Shown here piece by piece: positions 42,261 to 50,796 of a stretch of 64,000 bases of DNA. A model generated the notes under the pieces. It did not search any database. It saw nothing but the letters and a program-made list of their open reading frames with translations, and was not told the origin of the DNA. Position 1 is the first letter of the stretch. Every line of letters begins with the position of its first letter. The stretch covers positions 62,001 to 126,000 of the forward strand of contig NZ_JAVHNP010000001.1 of the NCBI RefSeq assembly GCF_031769195.1, in the 5' to 3' direction. This DNA comes from Vreelandella sp031769195. Its GTDB lineage: Bacteria > Pseudomonadota > Gammaproteobacteria > Pseudomonadales > Halomonadaceae. Position numbers and translations under genes: made by a program.

Positions 42261-44285
42261 GTGACGACCACGCAAGAGGCCTCTTCTACGGAAGCAGGCA
42301 AGCTCGATGGTTTACTGAGCAAATTTGATGACGCGGTGCGCCTGCTTTCGCAGGCGCCTGCCTCTACTAAACCGGCAAAGCTGCCCCGCGTGCTCGATAC
42401 CGCTAGGCGCGTTCTGCTGCAAGCAGGCGGCTGCGCTGCCCTAGAGAGCCGCGCAGCGGATTTTGAATCCGCCGGCGTTTTTGCCGGTTCTGATTGGGCC
42501 ACCCCCCAATATCTCATCCCCACCTTAACCACCTATGCGCTTAAAAGTGCAGATGCCAACGTGGTGGTGATTGAGGCACTGAGCGAACTGCGGCTTCTAG
42601 CCGTCGCGAAGGGCGGATACGCCCACTCCCTTATTTCCCAAGAGCAGGCGCACCACTACCTCACCCAGGTAATGGCGATTAACCTGTGGCTGCTCTTTAA
42701 TGCGCCCAGCGAAGCCGAGCGAGAAACTCAGGGGCGCCTGGCGAATATATCCCGCCAGCTCTTCCAACACTTGGCCGAGCGCATCGGCTATGAGTATGTG
42801 ATCGACCAACTGATTGATGAGATTTGGCGCATCCTCAAGCAGCGCCCCATTCAGGTCGATTCCATTAAACAAATGATCACCCAGATCGCACTGTGCCAAG
42901 CCAACCCTGAGATTGACCTTGGCGCCAGCGGCCACGGCGCAGACAGGCTGGTCAGCTCGCTCTACGGGCCAACTCAAGCCTGCCGTGAAGACCCAGGCAT
43001 TGATGTCTATCGCGCTCGCCTTGAGCGTATGGATAACGCTACCCTACAGGCGGAATCCACAGGCTTTGCACGCGCCATGCACGACACCGGGCTAGTCTCC
43101 CCCTATCACGCCGTGCTGCTGCGCTATCTACTGGAGGAAGGCGACCACCTGCTATCAGAGGCGTTAGGGCTATCCTCTACTGGCCGCGACTGTCTGTTGT
43201 GTTACCGCGAGCTGGTGCATGCACTGATTCGCAGCGGTGTCTATCCAGCGACCGCCCAGGCAGTTTACGGGCTCGCCCTGCTCTTAGAGCGCGGCATTCT
43301 TTATCAGCCGCCCGTGGCACCCGCCATGTGGCGTCAGCTCAACCTTCAACTTTCCGAATGGGCAGAAGGCCGCCTGTCGCTTGCCTATGGCGATATTGCC
43401 TCACCTCGTGCGCGCCTGATTGAAGGAGTGCTTTGCATGCTGGGCCTGCCGCTCGGCGTGGGCCAAGGCAATAACCCGACTTGCCAATCTGCCCGCGCCC
43501 TCTCCATGTGGGCTTACAACGACCCAGACTATCTGCTGCAGATGGTCACCTGGGCCGCCCGTGATGATGAAATCATCATGCATTTCGAGGGGCAGCCGAT
43601 CTCCTCTAATGAGAGCGCGTCTGGCGTTGCCACTGAGCTACCCATCGACCTTGATCCAGTATCGCTCATTGTCGTGCCGCATCTGGATCGTATTTATGCT
43701 GAGATGGGTAGGCGCTGTATCGGCCGCGAAGGCGACCCGCACCGCTGGGTGAATCCTGAATTCCATGGCTGGTGGTCTGGCCGCGGGTTTAGCATTAATG
43801 TCGATGTCGCTACCGGCCAACTGACGGAAGTCGACACCTTCATTCGTCATTTCTACGCCAGCTACCACCCTTATTACAACGGCAACCAACCGTTGATTCA
43901 TCCGCAGCCTGCCGGGATTGCAGTGACCGACAGCGCCGCGCGGTTTATTGGCTGGCACGCAATTACGATTTTGCGCGCCTCCCTCGACCCAAGCGACGTT
44001 ATGCGGGTCTACTTTTATAACCCCAACAACGACAGTGGTCAGGATTGGGGCGACGGCGTCAAGGTCAGCACCTCAGGCAACGGCGAACGCTTTGGCGAGG
44101 CCTCCCTGCCCTTTGAGCAGTTCACCTCGCGCCTCTATATTTATCACTATGACCCGCTGGAGAGAGGCGAACTCGCCACGGTGACTGATGAAGAGTTAGA
44201 GCGCGTCCAAGGCTTTCTGCATCGCAGCTGGGGTGCCACACGCCTACCTCCCGCCGAACTACAGGCCGACCAAGGGCCCCAGTAA
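42261..44285 (+). CDS. uncharacterised 674-residue protein with papain-like Cys/His/Asn signature
   Basis: I recognise no named family. The N-terminal 400 residues look all-helical and soluble, with no signal peptide or membrane segment. The C-terminal part has features of a papain-fold cysteine enzyme. Q402 lies six residues before C408 in 'GQGNNPTCQSARALSMWA', the same Gln-Cys spacing as the oxyanion Gln and nucleophile of papain. H566 follows in 'IGWHAITILRA', and N587 in 'RVYFYNPNNDSGQDWGDG' would complete the triad. The fold is inferred from these motifs. The start is GTG with AAGGAG five bases upstream. It follows an ATP-grasp gene by 30 bp; tlyA begins 34 bp after its stop. Confidence 0.7.
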   Translation: MTTTQEASSTEAGKLDGLLSKFDDAVRLLSQAPASTKPAKLPRVLDTARRVLLQAGGCAALESRAADFESAGVFAGSDWATPQYLIPTLTTYALKSADANVVVIEALSELRLLAVAKGGYAHSLISQEQAHHYLTQVMAINLWLLFNAPSEAERETQGRLANISRQLFQHLAERIGYEYVIDQLIDEIWRILKQRPIQVDSIKQMITQIALCQANPEIDLGASGHGADRLVSSLYGPTQACREDPGIDVYRARLERMDNATLQAESTGFARAMHDTGLVSPYHAVLLRYLLEEGDHLLSEALGLSSTGRDCLLCYRELVHALIRSGVYPATAQAVYGLALLLERGILYQPPVAPAMWRQLNLQLSEWAEGRLSLAYGDIASPRARLIEGVLCMLGLPLGVGQGNNPTCQSARALSMWAYNDPDYLLQMVTWAARDDEIIMHFEGQPISSNESASGVATELPIDLDPVSLIVVPHLDRIYAEMGRRCIGREGDPHRWVNPEFHGWWSGRGFSINVDVATGQLTEVDTFIRHFYASYHPYYNGNQPLIHPQPAGIAVTDSAARFIGWHAITILRASLDPSDVMRVYFYNPNNDSGQDWGDGVKVSTSGNGERFGEASLPFEQFTSRLYIYHYDPLERGELATVTDEELERVQGFLHRSWGATRLPPAELQADQGPQ

Positions 44286-44319
44286 CAGGGGCCTTCCAAA
44301 CACTACAGACACGACCAAG

Positions 44320-45072
44320 ATGATACGACTCGATCAACTACTGGTCAGCCAAGGGCTGGCCAGCTCTCGTACCCGTGCCCAACGGCTGATTAAAAACGGG
44401 CGCGTTTTTCTAAGTGACGGTACGTTACTGGCTAAAGCCTCTGAAAAATGGCCCACCGAGACTCCGCTTCGCGTGGAAGAGGACCCAGAAGAGCGCTACG
44501 CCTCACGTGCGGGGCTAAAGCTAGAAGGTGTTCTACAAACGCTAACGATGCGATTAGAGGGTAAAGGCGTTTTAGATATTGGCCAATCCACCGGCGGGTT
44601 TACCGACTGCGCGCTACAGTTTGGCGCCCGTCACGTGGTCGGCGTGGAAGTCGGCCACGACCAGTTAGCCGCCCCCTTACGTAGCGACCCAAGGGTGACC
44701 TGTTTAGAAGGGTTAAATGCCCGTCATATGAGCACCTCTCCCGCGCTCTTAGAGGCACTGGAGAAGCAGCCTGTTGATGTGGCGGTCATGGATGTGTCGT
44801 TTATTTCTCAAACACTGATTCTGGCTGAGATTGCCGCTCTGCTGCCCACACAGGGTCAACTGCTCTCGCTAGTGAAGCCGCAATTTGAGCTGGACCCCGG
44901 CGCACTGGATAAGCGCGGCATCGTGCGCGACCCTCGCCGCTATCAGGAGGTTGAGCAAAAAATACGTGCCGCCTGTGAACAGTGCGGGCTCGCCATATCG
45001 CATTGGCAAGAGAGCCCGATTACCGGCGGCGACGGTAATCGGGAGTTTATTCTCCTTGCCAGCAAGCGCTAG
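44320..45072 (+). CDS. tlyA: TlyA-family rRNA 2'-O-methyltransferase
   Basis: TlyA methylates ribose 2'-OH groups of 16S and/or 23S rRNA; the old name 'hemolysin A' is misleading. The 250 residues have an N-terminal S4 RNA-binding domain ('RLDQLLVSQGLASSRTRAQRLIKNGRVFL', 2-33) and an FtsJ-like Rossmann methyltransferase with 'GVLDIGQSTGGFTDCALQFGARHVVGVEVGHDQL' and 'DVAVMDVSFISQTLIL', ending 'GNREFILLASKR'. I start at 44320 because the S4 domain begins there, though the ribosome-binding site is weak. The stop lies inside a 14-bp palindrome (45064-45077), 3 bp from the end of convergent mscK. Confidence 0.93.
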   Translation: MIRLDQLLVSQGLASSRTRAQRLIKNGRVFLSDGTLLAKASEKWPTETPLRVEEDPEERYASRAGLKLEGVLQTLTMRLEGKGVLDIGQSTGGFTDCALQFGARHVVGVEVGHDQLAAPLRSDPRVTCLEGLNARHMSTSPALLEALEKQPVDVAVMDVSFISQTLILAEIAALLPTQGQLLSLVKPQFELDPGALDKRGIVRDPRRYQEVEQKIRAACEQCGLAISHWQESPITGGDGNREFILLASKR

Positions 45073-45077
45073 CGCTT
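45064..45077. repeat. 14-bp palindrome across two convergent stop codons
   Basis: AAGCGCTAGCGCTT is a perfect palindrome that contains the tlyA stop (TAG at 45070-45072) and reaches the mscK stop at 45076-45078. Only 3 bp separate the two genes, so this is the only structure available to end either transcript. Confidence 0.5.
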
Positions 45078-48000
45078 AGCTCAACGTAGCAGGCGGGAGG
45101 GTGGGATTGGACTGCACTTTCACCGACTCCCCCTGCTCACGGTGCAGCCATACATCCATCTGTTCAAAGGCTATCTTCACGCCTGCCTCTTTAAACAGCT
45201 CATCCACTCGACAATTCACCTCATCTGCCGCAAAAAGGCGGTCCAACAGGTCATTGACGAAAATACGTAGCTCGAAATTAAGGCTGTGGGGGCCATAACT
45301 TAAGCAGAACACCTGCGGCTCAGGGTCATCCAGCACGCGGGCATTTTCATCGGCCGCTTGGCGTAGGAGCCTATGTACCAGGGGCAAGTCGGAGCCGTGG
45401 GACACGCCGTATGTAAGCACCACGCGGGTCACATTATCGGAGAGCGACCAGTTAATGAGCTGATCCGTAACGAAGGTCTTGTTGGGAATAATGATCTCTT
45501 TGCGGTCGAAATCGGTCACCGTGGTGGCACGAATACGAATCTGGCTCACCGTGCCGTGCAAGTTGCCTATGGTAATGGTGTCTCCAATACGAATAGGGCG
45601 CTCAAACAGAATAATCAGGCCAGAAATAAAGTTGGCAAAAATTTCCTGCAACCCAAAGCCTAACCCAACGCTCAACGCCGCCACCAGCCACTGCAATTTA
45701 TCCCAGGACACCCCTAATGTCGCCAGCGACATCACGATACCGGTGCCTACAATGGTGTAGGAGAGCAGCGAGCTAATCGCATAGGCACTCCCCTGCTTAA
45801 GCGCCAAGCGCGACAACACCATTACCTCTAGCAGGCCTGGCAAATTGCGAGCCGAAATAAAGGTGATCGCCACCACAAGAAGCGCCGTCACAAAGTCCGA
45901 GATCGATAGCGCGTTGTCGACCAAATCGCCTTCAGCAGCGTTCCAGAGCGACACTTGGTCTAAATACCCCAACACAGCGAGCAGGTCCGACCACACTAAA
46001 TAGAGCAGCGCGCTAAAGCCTATCAATAAAATAAGCTTAGAGAGCCGCAGCGACTGCGCGTTGATTTTTTCCATATCCAACGGCGGCTCTTCGACCACTT
46101 CCAGCCCACCTTCTGCCCCCTCTTGTACCTGGGCGCGGCGGCGGGCTAACGCACGCCGATAGGCCAACCGCCGTGCTGCTACGGCCAAACTGCGCACCAC
46201 GGTAGCTTCTACGACGACCCACAGGCCCAGCAAATAGAGCGTAATGGCAAAGCGTGCAATTAACCGCAGCGCCGTATATTCATACCCCCAGGCGACCAGC
46301 CCAAGCAGCACTAAGGGCACCGCCGCCATGGCAAGCCCCAGCCCTAGCCGAAAAAGCCGCACGCCAAAAATGGGCACATGCGCCAAAATCAGCTGCGCCA
46401 GCCACCACGACATGGCCACTAGCCCACCCATAAACAGCGCCATCGCCACAGGGCGCAGCGCTAGCGGTGTCTCCATCTGCTCTGACATGGCGGCAATCGC
46501 CACCACCGGCACCAACGCAATACCTAGACCAATCAACAGTCGCCGTAGGCGGGCGTTGTACGCAGGGGCCCAGGTGAAGTGGCGCTCAGCCACGCCATCA
46601 GGCACCAACAAACGCCGCCCCAGCGCAATGACGCCCCAACTCAGGCTAAGCTGCAGTAACGCGGGTGCGACTCCTTGGGCCAGCGCTCCTTCTGCAGTGC
46701 GCAGCGCAATACCGGCACCGGCTAGCGCGAGTGGCCCTGGCAAGGCTAACAGGGCGTTGAGCAGCACCGCTTTAGGAGTATGCAGCTGTGTATCGCTTTT
46801 TAAGCGGCCAATTTGGGAATGAATGAGCGCCAATCGCGCTTTTATTCGGCTGCGCAGTGCAAGCAATATCACGCTGATGAGGAGCACCGGGGCCCCTACC
46901 AGCATGTCCCAAGAGAGCCCTTGCCAGCGTGTCGGAAGCACCCCGCGCCATTCACCTTCCTGCCACTCTTGCTGCAAGTTATGGGGAAGTTGGCGCAGCC
47001 AGTTCACGTCTAGCGGACGGCTGTTAGCGACCCAGAAAAGCTGCTCGTCTATGGTGGCCCGCAAGTCATGCGTAGTGGTAAGTAGCTGCTGCTGATTGAG
47101 CTGTAGTTCAATGGCGGCGCTCAGCAGATTGCCATAGGCCTGCTCCAACTGCTCCACCAGCTCGCGGCGCGATTGATAAAGCCGCGTCAACGAATCCACA
47201 AGACCAGGGGTCGCATCAACGCCCGCCTCTTCAATGCGCTGAGCGGCAAACCGCTCCCCTTGGCGCAGCTGGTCACGCTGACGAACCAAGTCAAACTGCT
47301 TTAAGCGCAAATCCGCAATCTCATCTTGTAAATCTTTTCGCGGCACTACCGCGGGAAGCGACTGGCGCTGTTCACGCAAAATTCGAGACAACAGTTGGCT
47401 ACCGCGAATAGCCTCCATCTGTTCATTCAAGCTGCGCTGGAGCTGACGGACATGCTCTAACTGACGCTGAGCCTCAATGTTTTCACGCACAATGCCGTTG
47501 GCACGGTCTGTTGCACGCAGCAATTCAAGGCTCAGCGTTTGGTTAATCTGCTGGGCGTTCAGCACCACTGGGTGCCCTTCGGCAATTAACGGATCGTTTT
47601 TTGCCGCATCGGCAATGGCCTGCTCCGACTGAAGGCGTCGTTGGCGATCAATCACGCCCTGCAACAGGCTGAGCTGTTGCTCTTGTCGGTCGATCTGTAA
47701 AGCGAGCAGATCACGACGCTGCTGGGCCAGTTCACGCAGGCGGCTGTTAGCACTTAGCTCACGCTGATTCAGGCTGACTTCCTGCTCAGCGACCGCCCGC
47801 TCTAGCCGCCATTGAATCAATTGGGCATCTTCACGGGCAGAGAGTTGGCGGTCCGCTAATAGCGCCGCTCGGGTGTCGTGCTCACGGCGCAGCGTTTCTG
47901 CACGCTGCAACGCATCGGAAATCGCTTGTTGAGCCCGCTCCGGCAGTGTTTGTGCAGCCAGCAGCTGGGAGTTTACCTCCGCCATTTGGCTCTGCAATTG

Positions 48001-48411
48001 CTGAAGCTCAATCACAGCGTCACCCTGCTCGGCTTCCAACGCCTCTAGCGGCATATCGCTAAGACTATCGACCGATAGCTGCAAGCTATCCTCTTCCGCC
48101 TCGTTCAGCTCACGCTCTAAGCGCAGCAGCAGCTCAGGAGCCTGGCTGACCCGCTGCTCCAGCGCCTGCTGACGCTCTTCAATAGCATTTAGGCGATCAT
48201 AAGCTTCCAGCGCAGCCGCCAGGGCGGCTTGGTCACGCTGCTGTTCAGCCGTTAACTCGGTCTCTAACGACTCAATGGCCGCCAACCGTTCATTTAGTTC
48301 AGATTGGGGAGGGACGCGCTCAACCGATACACTTTGAGCGGTTGCGTTACCGGCCAACATCGTGACCAGCCACAGGCAGCAGAAAGCAGCTTTAAGGGCA
48401 TTTCTAACCAC
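45076..48411 (-). CDS. mscK: large MscS-family mechanosensitive channel (MscK/KefA type)
   Basis: A 1111-residue inner-membrane channel that opens under membrane tension to release solutes in hypo-osmotic shock. A signal peptide (1-25) is followed by a long periplasmic coiled-coil region rich in Gln/Glu/Arg (about 30-480). Multiple membrane helices come next (about 505-860), then the MscS pore and beta domain: 'GLGFGLQEIFANFISGLIILFERPIRIGDTITIGNLHGTVSQIRIRATTV' carries the pore helix and the conserved 'PIRIGD' motif. The start is GTG at 48411. An osmotic valve fits a halophile that must dump compatible solutes. Confidence 0.94.
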   Translation of the reverse strand: MVRNALKAAFCCLWLVTMLAGNATAQSVSVERVPPQSELNERLAAIESLETELTAEQQRDQAALAAALEAYDRLNAIEERQQALEQRVSQAPELLLRLERELNEAEEDSLQLSVDSLSDMPLEALEAEQGDAVIELQQLQSQMAEVNSQLLAAQTLPERAQQAISDALQRAETLRREHDTRAALLADRQLSAREDAQLIQWRLERAVAEQEVSLNQRELSANSRLRELAQQRRDLLALQIDRQEQQLSLLQGVIDRQRRLQSEQAIADAAKNDPLIAEGHPVVLNAQQINQTLSLELLRATDRANGIVRENIEAQRQLEHVRQLQRSLNEQMEAIRGSQLLSRILREQRQSLPAVVPRKDLQDEIADLRLKQFDLVRQRDQLRQGERFAAQRIEEAGVDATPGLVDSLTRLYQSRRELVEQLEQAYGNLLSAAIELQLNQQQLLTTTHDLRATIDEQLFWVANSRPLDVNWLRQLPHNLQQEWQEGEWRGVLPTRWQGLSWDMLVGAPVLLISVILLALRSRIKARLALIHSQIGRLKSDTQLHTPKAVLLNALLALPGPLALAGAGIALRTAEGALAQGVAPALLQLSLSWGVIALGRRLLVPDGVAERHFTWAPAYNARLRRLLIGLGIALVPVVAIAAMSEQMETPLALRPVAMALFMGGLVAMSWWLAQLILAHVPIFGVRLFRLGLGLAMAAVPLVLLGLVAWGYEYTALRLIARFAITLYLLGLWVVVEATVVRSLAVAARRLAYRRALARRRAQVQEGAEGGLEVVEEPPLDMEKINAQSLRLSKLILLIGFSALLYLVWSDLLAVLGYLDQVSLWNAAEGDLVDNALSISDFVTALLVVAITFISARNLPGLLEVMVLSRLALKQGSAYAISSLLSYTIVGTGIVMSLATLGVSWDKLQWLVAALSVGLGFGLQEIFANFISGLIILFERPIRIGDTITIGNLHGTVSQIRIRATTVTDFDRKEIIIPNKTFVTDQLINWSLSDNVTRVVLTYGVSHGSDLPLVHRLLRQAADENARVLDDPEPQVFCLSYGPHSLNFELRIFVNDLLDRLFAADEVNCRVDELFKEAGVKIAFEQMDVWLHREQGESVKVQSNPTLPPATLS

Positions 48412-48588
48412 GTTACTTATGCCTCATTGACGTGTCAGCCCGCTAAGCCGGGCAGGATGCCTATTGTCATAGGTAAGGCACCGTTACGCAATCTGGTAAG
48501 CGTCTACTGACATCGACAGTTGACTTACACCTGCCGCATGTATAGAAACAACGCTGGTATCTCTACTCTTAATTTGCGAGCCACGTTG

Positions 48589-49620
48589 ATGGTTACCCGA
48601 AAACTGCTGTTCACCGGTTTAGCGGCCTTCATGGGCGCTAATATTCTCAGCACACCGGCCATGGCCGAAACCCGAGATGAGATTGAAGCGCGTATTCAAG
48701 CGCTCAATACTGAACTCTATCAACTGCGCCAGCAACTGCAGCAAATTGAAGCGCCTGAAGAAGCGGCACAAGGCGTCGAGCCTGCACCACTGCCGGTGGA
48801 AGTTGCCCTGGAAGACTTAAGTGATCGGCGACAGCTAGAGCAGGAGTCATCACGTAACCCATTTGCCATTACCACACACCGCACCAACTACCTCTTCCCG
48901 ATTAGCTATAACACCAATCAAAATGCTGAAAACTTCCGCAGCATTTCTGAAGAGGTTGAACCAGATAGCGGCGAAGTAAAATTCCAATTTTCCGCCAAAT
49001 TCAATTTGGCAGAAAACGTTTTTGGTGACATCGGCGACGTCTATTTTGCCTACACCCAGCGAAGTTGGTGGCAAGCCTATAACACCGATGCCTCCTCCCC
49101 CTTCCGGGAAACCAACTACGAGCCTGAGGTCTTTATCGACTTCGACAACGCTTGGAGCGCGCTGGGCTGGGTAAATACACGAAACCGTGTTTCTTTCATC
49201 CACCAGTCCAACGGCCGCTCCGACCCGCTGTCGCGAAGCTGGAACCGGGTTTATCTAGAGAGCACGTTCCAAAGCGGCGATTGGGCACTCACTCTGGCAC
49301 CTCACTGGCGTGTTCCCGAGTCTGAAAGCGACGATGACAACCCCGATATCGAGCGCTTTGTGGGCTATGGCGATATCCGTCTTGCCAAGCGGCTGCAAAA
49401 CAATCACGAGTTTGCAGGCCAGCTACGCGGCAACCCCAGCGCCGGTAACTACGGCACACAGGTCGATTACAGCTGGCCTGCATTTAACGGTGTCCGCGCG
49501 CACGTGCAGTACTACTACGGCTATGGAGAGAGCATGATTGACTACAACAATCGTGTACATCGCCTAAGCCTTGGTTTTAGTTTGAACCCACTGTTTAGCG
49601 CCACCGGGCTGAACCGTTAA
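48589..49620 (+). CDS. pldA: outer-membrane phospholipase A (OMPLA)
   Basis: PldA is a Ca2+-dependent outer-membrane beta-barrel that hydrolyses misplaced phospholipids in the outer leaflet. The product is 343 residues from the ATG at 48589. The catalytic triad is visible with the right spacing: H205, S207 and N219 in 'FIHQSNGRSDPLSRSWNRVY', matching H142/S144/N156 of E. coli. 'YTQRSWWQAYNTDASSPFRETNYEPEVF' is also family-typical. A signal peptide ends near 'AMA-E' (26). A short coiled coil rich in Gln (30-55) precedes the barrel, an N-terminal extension compared with E. coli. The ribosome-binding site is weak, so the start is less sure. Confidence 0.93.
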   Translation: MVTRKLLFTGLAAFMGANILSTPAMAETRDEIEARIQALNTELYQLRQQLQQIEAPEEAAQGVEPAPLPVEVALEDLSDRRQLEQESSRNPFAITTHRTNYLFPISYNTNQNAENFRSISEEVEPDSGEVKFQFSAKFNLAENVFGDIGDVYFAYTQRSWWQAYNTDASSPFRETNYEPEVFIDFDNAWSALGWVNTRNRVSFIHQSNGRSDPLSRSWNRVYLESTFQSGDWALTLAPHWRVPESESDDDNPDIERFVGYGDIRLAKRLQNNHEFAGQLRGNPSAGNYGTQVDYSWPAFNGVRAHVQYYYGYGESMIDYNNRVHRLSLGFSLNPLFSATGLNR

Positions 49621-49695
49621 TCCGGCAGGGTTGTCTATATGGTGACGGCTGCTATGCTAAAGCCGTCACTCATTTACTCGTCAAAGGAAGACATC

Positions 49696-50028
49696 ATGGC
49701 AAAACGTAATACAGATACCTCCGCACGCGCTGAGCAGCTGAAAGAAGACCTGCGTCATTTAAGCGAAACGGTCGAAGAGCTAATGAACGCGACGTCTAAA
49801 GACGCCAGCGGTGAAATGCGCGACCTGCGTGAGCGTGCCGAACGACGTTTGAAGGATACTCGTGCCCGCCTAGAAGCACGCGGTGAACGTTTTTACGAAG
49901 ACACTCGCGAAACACTCTCCGAGCAGGTTGATTGCTGTGATCGTTACGTCCGTGAAAACCCCTGGACCAGCATTGGCATTGGTGCCGCCGCTGGCCTAGT
50001 GGTAGGTATGCTGTTCGGACGTCGCTAA
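49696..50028 (+). CDS. yqjD: DUF883 (ElaB/YqjD-like) membrane-anchored protein
   Basis: A 110-residue protein with a long charged amphipathic helix rich in Arg/Glu and a C-terminal anchor 'PWTSIGIGAAAGLVVGMLFGRR', preceded by 'DRYVRENP'. This is the layout of ElaB/YqjD, inner-membrane proteins that bind ribosomes in stationary phase in E. coli. AAGGAA lies upstream of the ATG. Its stop overlaps the yqjE-like start by one base (TAATG). With the next two genes it forms a yqjD-yqjE-yqjK-like operon. Confidence 0.88.
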   Translation: MAKRNTDTSARAEQLKEDLRHLSETVEELMNATSKDASGEMRDLRERAERRLKDTRARLEARGERFYEDTRETLSEQVDCCDRYVRENPWTSIGIGAAAGLVVGMLFGRR

Positions 50029-50432
50029 TGGCTTTGGGTCCAACCCAACGCGTCTTTTCTGCCGCCAAACGCCTGCTAAAAACACTGGTTGCTAACAGTG
50101 AAACCCGCCTGCGTTTGGCGGTTTTAGAGCTAGAAGAGGAACGCGCACGTTTATTGGTACTGCTGCTGCTTGCAGGTGCCAGCCTACTGTTATTGCTGCT
50201 AGGCGTTGCCACTCTCACGGCACTGGTGGTGGTGCTCTTCTGGGATACGTACCGATTAACGGCCATTAGTGTCAGCGCGGGTGTTTTGATTGCCTTGAGC
50301 ATTTTGCTGGCCGTGATTGCACTGCGCCAAGCCAAGCGCCACACGCTGCTCAAAGAGACGTTAAAGCAGCTTGCTGCTGACCGCGCCCTGCTAGAGGTGA
50401 ATGAGGATGACTCGTCACAACAGCGTCGTTAA
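50028..50432 (+). CDS. yqjE: YqjE-like membrane protein (phage holin superfamily, not viral)
   Basis: A 134-residue inner-membrane protein with an N-terminal amphipathic segment and two adjacent membrane helices ('LLVLLLLAGASLLLLLLGVATLTALVVVLFW' and 'AISVSAGVLIALSILLAVIALRQA'), followed by a charged tail. This is the YqjE/DUF1469 layout. Databases often label it a holin, but gene order (yqjD before, yqjK after) shows a chromosomal envelope gene. The start overlaps the yqjD stop by one base. Confidence 0.87.
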   Translation: MALGPTQRVFSAAKRLLKTLVANSETRLRLAVLELEEERARLLVLLLLAGASLLLLLLGVATLTALVVVLFWDTYRLTAISVSAGVLIALSILLAVIALRQAKRHTLLKETLKQLAADRALLEVNEDDSSQQRR

Positions 50433-50706
50433 GCCGCCTAGCCGGGCGGAGCGAAAAGCGGCCTTGCTGGCCGAGCTAGAGCAGCAACGCATCGATATGC
50501 TGGTCGACAGCGACACGCTGCTGCGGGCGTCGTCGCCGCTAGATAATAGCTGGAAGAGCTTCAAACTGCCGCTCTACGCGATTGGTGGCATTGCGGCACT
50601 TCGCATTGCGCGCCACCCTGGCGGTGCCATGGCAGCGGGGCGTAAAGTGCTCGCGGGCTACATGCTTTTTAGAAAATTCAAGCTATTAGCCAAAGTGGCG
50701 ACGTAA
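50407..50706 (+). CDS. YqjK-like small protein
   Basis: A 99-residue basic protein encoded third in the yqjD-yqjE trio. The N-terminal half is a charged helix ('SRAERKAALLAELEQQRIDMLVDSDTLL'), the C-terminal half moderately hydrophobic ('LPLYAIGGIAALRIARHP' and 'YMLFRKFKLLAKV'). Sequence similarity to YqjK is not obvious by eye; the label comes from position and general features. I favour the ATG at 50407, nine bases from AGAGG; the ATG at 50401 is too close to that site. Either start overlaps the yqjE 3' end. A strong terminator follows. Confidence 0.75.
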   Translation: MTRHNSVVKPPSRAERKAALLAELEQQRIDMLVDSDTLLRASSPLDNSWKSFKLPLYAIGGIAALRIARHPGGAMAAGRKVLAGYMLFRKFKLLAKVAT

Positions 50707-50747
50707 TCGTTTGATCGCCTAGCGCTAACCTGCAGGCCTGTTTCAAT

Positions 50748-50777
50748 GCCGCTGCGGCTCACCGCAGCGGCTTTTTT
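50748..50777 (+). terminator. intrinsic terminator of the yqjDE operon
   Basis: GCCGCTGCGG (50748-50757), loop CTCA, and CCGCAGCGGC (50762-50771) are followed by six T. It sits between the trio and convergent yhiN. Confidence 0.92.
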
Positions 50778-50796
50778 ATGGCCAGGGTTTACAGGA

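Noticed and set aside
44320..45072. Haemolysin
   Set aside because: The TlyA name is historical. The S4 plus FtsJ-like methyltransferase layout shows an rRNA methylase, not a membrane-lysing toxin.
50028..50432. 'Phage holin' domain as evidence of a prophage
   Set aside because: YqjE-type proteins share the holin superfamily label but are chromosomal. Neighbours are yqjD-like, yqjK-like and housekeeping genes; no phage structural or integrase gene is present.
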